Of a stretch of DNA of 64,000 nt, positions 50,335 through 57,349 are shown in pieces. Source of the stretch: Candidatus Eremiobacterota bacterium (lineage in GTDB: Bacteria > Vulcanimicrobiota > CADAWZ01 > Ess09-12); assembly GCA_031082125.1 (NCBI GenBank), contig JAVHLM010000018.1, forward strand, positions 86,648 to 150,647. The letters run 5' to 3'. Positions within the stretch are counted from its first letter, which is position 1. Each line of letters starts with the position of its first letter. The notes beneath the pieces were generated by a model. The model was not told where the DNA came from and did no database searches. It was given only the letters and a program-made list of their open reading frames with translations. Made by a program: the position numbers and the translations under genes.

Positions 50335-52500
50335 TCAGATCTTTGCCGACTTGACAAGCCTTACATAAGTTCCCGGATTGGCCTTGAAAAAAGCCTTCAT
50401 ATCAATGGCATCTATCCGGTATGCCCTCACATCGCTGAGAGCCTGTGCCTCTGATGAATAGCGCGCCGCATCGAGGTTACGGTCAAACTCACCTACAAGG
50501 GTGCCGGAGCCGGCAGGAGCCTCCTTGCCGTCCCTGCTGATCTGAACGGTGCCGGTATCTATAAGGAAGTACGACGAGACGGGCTCACCCTTCCGGAAAA
50601 GGGAGGCTCCCTTCCGAATCTCCCTGATCTCCATCATGCACATGAGCTGGTTCTTTTGCAGGGGCGTGAGCCCATCGAGGATACGGTGCTTCTCGAAGAG
50701 CCACCGTGCCCCGAAGAGCCTGTTGGCGTTGAGCCTTTTGAAAATCTGGGCAAGGCCAGTGCCGCGGATGAAGTGGAGAAAGTCGTTGGCATTGATATAT
50801 ATGAGCTCGGTGCGCGTCAGGGCCTTTATGTCGGCATTCCTGGGCTCTCCAAGGATGAGGGCCGTCTCGCCGAAATAGTCATATCGGCCGTACACGACGC
50901 TCTTCGGGAGATTCTCGCTGATGACCTCCACCTCTCCCGACTGGAGCATGAAAAACCTGTCTCCCGGGGTATTGCGCTTTATTATGATCTCCCCGGGCTC
51001 ATGAACGCTGTGGTGGGTGATCTCCAGAAACTCCAGGGCCTTCTTCACCGTCATCGACGAGAAAAGATCGATATGAGCCATCACGTCCAGTATCCTGTAC
51101 GCAGGGCTTGCCTCGGGAAGGGGGACATCGATGGCAAGAGTGTTGACGACGCCGGGGAGGGCAAGCTTCAGCCCCTTCCCGGCCGGAATGGTCTTCTCCG
51201 AGACATGGACAAGGTAGAGATGCTCTTTCACCAAGTCGGGAAGCTCCGCAAGGATTGCGATGGGGGTGTGAATGGGCGGGACTCCCGCCTCGTGGAAGAC
51301 CAGGCTGTCATCAAAAGGGACCTTCAGCAGATCGTTCATCCTGCCTTCTGAGAGAATGCCCTTCTCGTGAAGGGACCGGATGGCCGAGGGGTCATTCAGC
51401 GTGTCAGATGAATAGAAAAAGGACTTACCCTGGAATGTCACTTCGAAATTGATGGTAGGAATGGAATGAAGAGTATATCTGAAGAGGAACTCCGCACCTG
51501 CGAGCGTGGTAGCCTTGCCGATGGTGACCGGCTCAAACTCGAAGAGGCTCCGGAATTCCCGGCGGCTCAGCCCTATCAGTGAGGAGTACTTGGTGACGAA
51601 GCTGTGCATTATGGTCTCCGTCGTGTGAACCCTGATGCGCCCCTCTTCCAGGATCTTCTGAAGGGTTCCGGAATCGTGATCGGCATGGCAGTGGGTGAGA
51701 ATCAGGTCCTCTATCTGCCTTGTATTGACCCTGTTGTGCTTCAGCCAGGCCGTCGAGTTGACAGGAGGGTCCACAAGGATGCCTTTCCCGTCTATCCAGA
51801 CAATAAAGCCTGAAGTGTCGGCCCCGGGGTCGAATCCATGACCGCTCCCTATTACAGTGACGCCGAAGAGAGGGGGAACATAAGAGCACTCACCGGGAAT
51901 GCATGCCTCAGGGAGGGCGCAGGGGAGAAGCACCTCATCTTTCGGCCTGAAGCGATACTCGCAGTGCTCCCCGCATGCCTCGAAGAGGTAAGAGTTGTGG
52001 GCCGGCGCCGAAATCGTCACGCCGTCCACCTGAACCTTATTGCCGCCGTCAAAAGTATGGACCTCGATTATGTGCTTGAGGCGGAGGCGCCCTCCCGGCA
52101 GGGCCGGGTCAATTTTGTACGACAGCATCTCCTTCCTCAGATCGGGGTAGCCGGGCGTCTCCTCGCCCCGCGGAAACTCCTGTCCGGTGAAGAGAACGGT
52201 GGGGCCGAACACGGCCTCCTTGAGCATTTTCAGTATCGGCTTTACCTGGTTCCTCCTGCAGATGAAGCGGCACTTTTTCTTCTTAAGGTAAAAATTGAAA
52301 TAGACAGGGAACTCAAGGTCACTGATGCTTATGCCCAGGCCGGTATCGAAGAGGTCGTCGGGCAGCAGGTACAGGTCCGGCACGCCCCGTTCTGACGTCA
52401 TCGTGTCCTTGATCGTTTCAGGGTAGGCTCCCACCTGCAGCAGGAAACCGTCATTTTCTACGAGCGTTCCGCCTCTCGGCATCTCTTTGATGGTAAACAT
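50335..52500 (-). CDS. Metallo-beta-lactamase-fold protein with two cNMP-binding domains
   Basis: The 721-residue protein (start at the ATG at 52500; the frame is open to 52632 but that crosses the divergent promoter) has an N-terminal mixed region, then an MBL fold (about 195-470) with the metal motif THCHADHDSG near residue 270 and SSDT further on. Two cyclic-nucleotide-binding domains follow (about 480-590 and 600-715). The first has a good phosphate-binding cassette, FGETALILGEPRNADI; the second, LVGEFDRNLDAARYSS, is degenerate. MBL-fold enzymes cut phosphoesters, RNA or lactone-type bonds. It leads an operon with the cyclase-STAND-FGE genes, so it is the natural receptor/effector for the nucleotide they make. 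Confidence 0.88.
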   Translation of the reverse strand: MFTIKEMPRGGTLVENDGFLLQVGAYPETIKDTMTSERGVPDLYLLPDDLFDTGLGISISDLEFPVYFNFYLKKKKCRFICRRNQVKPILKMLKEAVFGPTVLFTGQEFPRGEETPGYPDLRKEMLSYKIDPALPGGRLRLKHIIEVHTFDGGNKVQVDGVTISAPAHNSYLFEACGEHCEYRFRPKDEVLLPCALPEACIPGECSYVPPLFGVTVIGSGHGFDPGADTSGFIVWIDGKGILVDPPVNSTAWLKHNRVNTRQIEDLILTHCHADHDSGTLQKILEEGRIRVHTTETIMHSFVTKYSSLIGLSRREFRSLFEFEPVTIGKATTLAGAEFLFRYTLHSIPTINFEVTFQGKSFFYSSDTLNDPSAIRSLHEKGILSEGRMNDLLKVPFDDSLVFHEAGVPPIHTPIAILAELPDLVKEHLYLVHVSEKTIPAGKGLKLALPGVVNTLAIDVPLPEASPAYRILDVMAHIDLFSSMTVKKALEFLEITHHSVHEPGEIIIKRNTPGDRFFMLQSGEVEVISENLPKSVVYGRYDYFGETALILGEPRNADIKALTRTELIYINANDFLHFIRGTGLAQIFKRLNANRLFGARWLFEKHRILDGLTPLQKNQLMCMMEIREIRKGASLFRKGEPVSSYFLIDTGTVQISRDGKEAPAGSGTLVGEFDRNLDAARYSSEAQALSDVRAYRIDAIDMKAFFKANPGTYVRLVKSAKI

Positions 52501-52558
52501 AGAGTATTCTATTCTCTGCGGTCCCTTGTAATCCTGCACTTGAAAAGCGGGGCTCTCC

Positions 52559-52587
52559 TTGTCACCAGGGGGCCCATCTGGTATAAT
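52559..52587 (+). promoter_or_regulatory. Strong sigma70 promoter of the nitroreductase gene
   Basis: TTGTCA at 52559-52564, a 17-base spacer and perfect TATAAT at 52582-52587. An AAGGAGGT ribosome site and the ATG at 52619 follow, so a longer reading starting at 52559 would begin in the promoter and is rejected. Confidence 0.8.
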
Positions 52588-52618
52588 CGGGAGAAAAGCC
52601 CGGATAAGGAGGTTACCT

Positions 52619-53440
52619 ATGAGCTCGCTCACTTTTGACCAGGATCTCTGTATCCAGTGCGGCGCCTGCGTTGACGTGTGCCCTACAAGGATAATAATCC
52701 GCAGGGATCAGGCCGTTCCCTCTGTCCATCCCCGCGCCGAGCGGGCCTGCATCGTGTGCGGTCACTGCGTGGCCGTGTGCCCGAAAAGCGCTGTAGCCCA
52801 TAAGGATATGCTCCCCGGCGACTGCATGCCCCTTGAGAAAGCCCTTGATCCTTCAGGCGGCCAGATAAGGCAGTTCCTCCTCTCCAGGCGGTCGATCCGC
52901 TCATACCAGGAAAAGGAAGTGCCAAGGGAAGTGATATATGAAGTGATTGCCCTTGCCTCCCACGCCCCCTCGGGCCATAACCTCCAGCCGGTCCACTGGA
53001 AGGTCATCCATGACCGGAAGAACCTTTCAAAGCTTGAGAGCCTTGTGCTTGACTGGATGAAAGAGATGGTGGCGAAAGGCCACCCCCTGGCCCAGGCCCT
53101 CTCAATGCCCACGATCCTCAAGATATCTGAGATGGGAAACGATATGATATTCAGGGGTGCTCCCCACCTCGTGGCAGCCCATGCCGCCGGCGAAGAGAGA
53201 ATGACCGTGCTGATGGGCACCATTGCCCTCACTTACTTTGAGCTTGCCCTCAGGGCCAAGGACCTTGGCGGCTGCTGGGCAGGGTTCTTCGATATCGCCT
53301 GTGGCTTGTCCCCTGCCATCACCGAAGCCCTTGAGCTTCCCGAGGGCCACAGGCCCTGCGGGTCAATGTTCTTCGGGTACCCGAAGCACCGCTACATGAG
53401 GGTCCCGAAGCGCAAAGAGCCGCGGATCACATGGGCATGA
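52619..53440 (+). CDS. Nitroreductase family protein with N-terminal ferredoxin domain
   Basis: The 273-residue protein opens with two [4Fe-4S] binding motifs of the bacterial ferredoxin type (CIQCGACVDVCPT and CIVCGHCVAVCPK, residues about 10-60). An FMN-dependent nitroreductase domain follows (about 85-265), with RRSIRSYQEKEVPREV, SHAPSGHNLQPVHWKV and the C-terminal GYPKHRY motif. Electrons should pass from a ferredoxin-like donor through the clusters to FMN for reduction of a quinone, nitro compound or other electrophile. This layout is common in anaerobes. The AAGGAGGT ribosome site is ideal. It is divergent from the MBL-cNMP gene. Confidence 0.92.
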   Translation: MSSLTFDQDLCIQCGACVDVCPTRIIIRRDQAVPSVHPRAERACIVCGHCVAVCPKSAVAHKDMLPGDCMPLEKALDPSGGQIRQFLLSRRSIRSYQEKEVPREVIYEVIALASHAPSGHNLQPVHWKVIHDRKNLSKLESLVLDWMKEMVAKGHPLAQALSMPTILKISEMGNDMIFRGAPHLVAAHAAGEERMTVLMGTIALTYFELALRAKDLGGCWAGFFDIACGLSPAITEALELPEGHRPCGSMFFGYPKHRYMRVPKRKEPRITWA

Positions 53441-53575
53441 ATGGAAACCATCAGCATTCACGCAGTTTCCCCTTCCAGAGCATGTCCATCTGTTAAAAAT
53501 TTGGCAATGTATCTTTCCCTCCCGGCATGGTATCATAAGAACAGGGACAATATATATTTTGAAAGGGTGCGCGTC

Positions 53576-54670
53576 ATGAACATGAACCCGTTGAATTTCA
53601 ATGCAGCAGGCAACGCAGAACTCTCCCCTCACAGGCATCACAGGGAGATAAAAAATGATACGCCGACAGATATTCCCGAACAAGCGGCGCCCGGTGATTC
53701 AGTGGATATAAACGCCGGGACGGAAGGCGTGAAGCAGGAAAAGCCGGACACCCCGAGGGCTGCGGCGTCACCAAATGGCACTACCACCATCACCATCCTC
53801 AGCACCAACGACATGCATGCACAGTTTAAAAATATGCCTGAGGTGTCCGGGCTTGTCCACCAGCTCAAGAAAGAAAATCCCGACGCCATCGTGGTTGATG
53901 TGGGCGATATAGCCTATAACCCCCCTTACTCCGATGCCAATCATTTTAGCCCGATGCTTGAGATCATGAACCAGATCGGCTACCACATCGTGGAGCCGGG
54001 GAACCACGAATTCCAGTACGGCGCCCCGGCGATGCATGACGAGTATACCTCCAGGATCAATGCCGATGTGGTCTGTTCCAACATCAGGGATAAGAAGACC
54101 GGCGATTACCTCCCGGGCGTGAAGCCCTACGTGATAAAGGATGTGGAAGGCGTCAAGGTGGCTTTCATAGGCACCGTGGTGCCCCATATGGCCACATCGG
54201 CCCATCCCGATGTGGGTAAGGACGTAGATAAGCGCGAGATTAATGACACGGTGCGGGAGCTCCTTCCCGAGCTCAAGGCCCAGGGAGCCGAGGTGATCGT
54301 TTCTCTTTCCCACCACGGCGTCGGCAAGAAAGCGGACCTCAACCTTGCCGAGAACGTCGAAGGTATCAATGTGATACTGACAGGCCACGATCACCAGTTT
54401 ACCGGTGAGCCGATTGTGGTAAGCAAGTTCCCCACCAGGACTTATATCATAGAAGGAATGTCCCACGGCAAGTACGTGATGGAGACAGACATCACGATAG
54501 ACAACAAAACCCGCGAGGTCATTGCCGTGAACATGAAGCCCTGGCCTACAAGCAGCGCCACGGTAAAGCCCGATCCCGTGGTGGAGGATATTATAAAGAA
54601 CTACCACAGCAAGGGCGGCGGCGAGATTGACATGAACAGGGACGACAGCAAGCCGCACAGGGACAGTTAA
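53576..54670 (+). CDS. Metallophosphoesterase of the 5'-nucleotidase type, without signal peptide
   Basis: The start is the ATG at 53576, with GAAAGGG upstream; the frame is open to 53441 but that begins at the previous stop. The 364-residue product has a low-complexity N-terminus of about 60 residues, then the calcineurin-like metal motifs of the UshA/YfkN group: STNDMHAQF, VVDVGDIAYN, EPGNHEF and TGHDHQF. The C-terminal substrate-binding domain of 5'-nucleotidases is absent. No signal peptide is visible, unlike periplasmic UshA, so it may be cytosolic. It could hydrolyse nucleotides or cyclic nucleotides. An intrinsic terminator follows at 54700. Confidence 0.88.
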   Translation: MNMNPLNFNAAGNAELSPHRHHREIKNDTPTDIPEQAAPGDSVDINAGTEGVKQEKPDTPRAAASPNGTTTITILSTNDMHAQFKNMPEVSGLVHQLKKENPDAIVVDVGDIAYNPPYSDANHFSPMLEIMNQIGYHIVEPGNHEFQYGAPAMHDEYTSRINADVVCSNIRDKKTGDYLPGVKPYVIKDVEGVKVAFIGTVVPHMATSAHPDVGKDVDKREINDTVRELLPELKAQGAEVIVSLSHHGVGKKADLNLAENVEGINVILTGHDHQFTGEPIVVSKFPTRTYIIEGMSHGKYVMETDITIDNKTREVIAVNMKPWPTSSATVKPDPVVEDIIKNYHSKGGGEIDMNRDDSKPHRDS

Positions 54671-54699
54671 AAAGCGGCAGCTCACTGATATTTGCCATA

Positions 54700-54730
54700 A
54701 AAACCCGGGAGCCTGCCGGGTTTTCCATTT
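54700..54730 (+). terminator. Intrinsic terminator after the metallophosphoesterase gene
   Basis: AAAACCCGG at 54700-54708 pairs with CCGGGTTTT at 54716-54724 around a seven-base loop, followed by CCATTTTT. This is a strong Rho-independent terminator 29 bases after the stop codon. Confidence 0.85.
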
Positions 54731-54860
54731 TTCCGGAGGCTTGACGGAAAGCATCTTTTCTGGCATTATTGTGTGGGGTCCTCAACGACTGCTCATCCCT
54801 GTTCTTCTCACCAAACCTTCCCGGGCCTCACGAAATAAGCCTTTTCAGAGGTCGCACCCG

Positions 54861-56924
54861 ATGAAGAAAGCAGAAGAACTTCCCCTGAAGCTCCGGGAGG
54901 GCTACCAGGTAGTGGACCGCAGCGACGGGACCTTCGTGGTGATCAACGCTGAGAGCACGAACTACCTGGTAATCGATCAGCTCGAAGTGAACCTGGTCAG
55001 GGAGTTTGACGGCCGGACCCTCAGCGAGATAGCTTACAGCGCCTACCTGAAATACAACTACATCCCCTTCCAGAAGCTCAAGTCCCTCACGGGCCAGATG
55101 GCGGCAAGAGGCATGCTGGAAGAGAGCAGGGCCATCGCCCGCCTTTTTGATGCCGAGGAGAGGAGCTTCTGGAAATACTTCCTCGGCGCTCTCTCCATTA
55201 CCCTCTATCACCCCAGGAGAACCCTCCCCGAAAAGGGCGGCGCCGGGTGCACCGGAAAAGGGCCGCCACCGCTTCTCTTCGTGGTACTCTTTGCCCTGGG
55301 CGCGGGGCTGACGGCTTACCTGGGACTCCCGCAGGTAACAGGGATGTTTGATACGGAGAGCTCCTGCGCCATGGCGGCTCTTAGCATTTATCTCTCACTT
55401 TCTTTTGCCTGCCTCATAAAGTCCCTCGTGAGGATACTGTGCCTTGCAAGCTGCGGCCTTGCTCCCGGGCCCTTCATGGTCCATCTCACCTTCGGCGTCA
55501 TCAGCATCGATCCGGGCTCCGGGTCCCTGGTCCGGGCTCCCCGGCCTGTCAGGCTCACTGCCTCGCTGATATCTCTGGCTTCACTTTTTCTGGTATCTTC
55601 TCTTCTCTGGCTGTTCGCCGTAATGAACAGGGCTGGCGCCCCCGAGGCGAGTCTGCTCCTCTCCCTTGCCTCGACGGGGGTGTTCCTCGCCATGTTCCTC
55701 GATCTCTGCCCCGTGGGTCCCACGACAGCCTACGAATTCTACTCATCTTATTCAAAGAGCAACGAGGCAGTGCAGAGCGGCTTCACCTATCTCAGGAGCA
55801 GGATGCTCAAGAGGCTCTTCACCACCGACCTCAACGAGACCGAAAAGCCCCTCATCGTCTTCTGCTGCTGGACTTTCATCTGGTGCATCTCGCTCTTTTC
55901 GCTGGGAGCCGATTTCATGGAGAAAAACAAGGAAGCCCTGGCACTCCTCTATATCAACGGCTCGGGAATTTTTACCACCGTGCTCGTGGTGCTCCTTGTG
56001 GCAGCTCTCTGCCTCATATCCTTCACGGTGCTGCTGGGCCTCGTCTCCGCTTTGATAGGATTCCTGAAATCCCTGCTCCCGCGGAAAAGCCTGGAAAAGC
56101 GCCACGCGGAGCTGAAATCGCTTGAGAAAGAGAAGGTCATGGCCTTTCTGAAATCGGTGCCCTTTTTCAGCCAGGCCCCCGGCGAGCTGCTGGACAGAAT
56201 CGCCGACTCGTCGAAGAACCTCGCCTTTTCACAGGGCGATATCATCATCCGCCAGGGCGAGGAGGGCGACTCCTTCTTTGTCATCACCGAGGGCGAAGCC
56301 CTTGTGGTGAGAGAGGAGGACACGGGCCAGGAGGTCCATGTGGCCAGGCTCATCACCGGTGACAGCTTCGGGGAAGTGGCCCTGGTGGAGCAGAGGCCCC
56401 GGACCGCCACGGTAAAGGCCCTTACCGCCGGCTCGGCCCTGGCCATAGGCCGCGATGACTTTCTCAAGGCCGCCGAGGCCATCAAGGGCTCCGACGTGGT
56501 GGCCCTTGTCCAGGGCTACCACATGCTCTACAATTCGCCTTTCTTCTCCAGCCTCGAGACCGAGGCCATTGCGCAGCTCCTCCATATGGTGGAGCGCATC
56601 ACCGTGGAGCCCGGGCAGGCCGTCATCCGCCACGGGGACAGGGCGGACCACTTCTACGTGGTGCTGAAAGGCGAGCTGGAAGTGATGGACAAGGACGAGA
56701 AGACAGTGATCAGGACCCTCAGCCAGGGAGACCCCTTCGGCGAGATTGCCCTCCTCACCGACAGCACGAGGACCGCCACGGTCATTGCCCGGACCCCGGG
56801 AAGCCTCATAGCTCTTGGCAGGGAGTCCTTCAACGAGTTCTTCTCACGGTACTTCTCACTGGGTGAAAAACTGGAGCGGCTGGGCGTCAGGAGGCTCTCC
56901 GACTATTCCGGAGGCACCCTATGA
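54861..56924 (+). CDS. PqqD-like / degenerate M50-like membrane protein with two cNMP-binding domains
   Basis: The start is the ATG at 54861 (AGAGG ribosome site), giving 687 residues. Residues about 5-90 match the PqqD-like winged-helix domain that precedes YydH-type M50 metalloproteases. About eight membrane segments follow (135-440). The place where HExxH would sit reads IKSLVRI (186-192), so the protease site appears lost. After a basic linker come two cyclic-nucleotide-binding domains (about 465-580 and 590-680) with intact cassettes FGEVALVEQRPRTA and FGEIALLTDSTRTA. It should sense cNMP at the inner face of the membrane. It is translated together with a small pseudopilin-like gene (ATGA overlap). 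Confidence 0.82.
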   Translation: MKKAEELPLKLREGYQVVDRSDGTFVVINAESTNYLVIDQLEVNLVREFDGRTLSEIAYSAYLKYNYIPFQKLKSLTGQMAARGMLEESRAIARLFDAEERSFWKYFLGALSITLYHPRRTLPEKGGAGCTGKGPPPLLFVVLFALGAGLTAYLGLPQVTGMFDTESSCAMAALSIYLSLSFACLIKSLVRILCLASCGLAPGPFMVHLTFGVISIDPGSGSLVRAPRPVRLTASLISLASLFLVSSLLWLFAVMNRAGAPEASLLLSLASTGVFLAMFLDLCPVGPTTAYEFYSSYSKSNEAVQSGFTYLRSRMLKRLFTTDLNETEKPLIVFCCWTFIWCISLFSLGADFMEKNKEALALLYINGSGIFTTVLVVLLVAALCLISFTVLLGLVSALIGFLKSLLPRKSLEKRHAELKSLEKEKVMAFLKSVPFFSQAPGELLDRIADSSKNLAFSQGDIIIRQGEEGDSFFVITEGEALVVREEDTGQEVHVARLITGDSFGEVALVEQRPRTATVKALTAGSALAIGRDDFLKAAEAIKGSDVVALVQGYHMLYNSPFFSSLETEAIAQLLHMVERITVEPGQAVIRHGDRADHFYVVLKGELEVMDKDEKTVIRTLSQGDPFGEIALLTDSTRTATVIARTPGSLIALGRESFNEFFSRYFSLGEKLERLGVRRLSDYSGGTL

Positions 56925-57343
56925 CAGGCAGGATACTCTGGAAGATAGTGCCCCTCATCATCCTTGTCTGGGCCTGCTATGCCAACACCAGCAGGTTCAT
57001 GAAGCTCTACAACTCCATGAAGAAGGCCGTTTACGTGCAGATGACCGAGACGGAGATCCAGTTAATCGGGCGCAATATCCTGACAGAGTATCAATACACG
57101 GGAAAGCTCCCCAAGTCTGACAATTTCATCCCATGGCTCAAGAAGAGGTTCACCCCCAAGAAGAGGCGCAAGAGGCCCATAGGCGTCGATTACTTCGGGC
57201 AGAAATATCTCTTCGTGAACAACTTCAACGAGGAATTCATCATCATCAGCAAGGGCCCCGACAAGAAACTGCGCACCAGGGACGACATCAAGGGCGAGTT
57301 TTCAATCAAGGAGAGCCCGTCGGGCACGTCGCCTTCAAAGTGA
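56921..57343 (+). CDS. Small membrane protein with GspG/pseudopilin-like C-terminus
   Basis: The 140-residue protein starts in the stop codon of the gene before it (ATGA). One N-terminal hydrophobic segment (about 6-20; VPLIILVWACY) is followed by a basic helix (about 25-60) and a compact C-terminal part (about 85-130) with GVDYFGQKYLFVNN and SKGPDKKLRTRDDI. The last element strongly resembles the calcium-loop end of GspG-type major pseudopilins (SxGPDxxxGTxDDI). The prepilin leader and the conserved Glu5 are absent, so it is not a normal pseudopilin. It probably acts with the cNMP-binding membrane protein. Confidence 0.72.
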   Translation: MTGRILWKIVPLIILVWACYANTSRFMKLYNSMKKAVYVQMTETEIQLIGRNILTEYQYTGKLPKSDNFIPWLKKRFTPKKRRKRPIGVDYFGQKYLFVNNFNEEFIIISKGPDKKLRTRDDIKGEFSIKESPSGTSPSK

Positions 57344-57349
57344 TTCCCC

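Noticed and set aside
53768-54766. 332-codon open frame on the minus strand
   Set aside because: Antisense to the metallophosphoesterase, rich in His/Val from reverse reading, and it crosses the intrinsic terminator at 54700.
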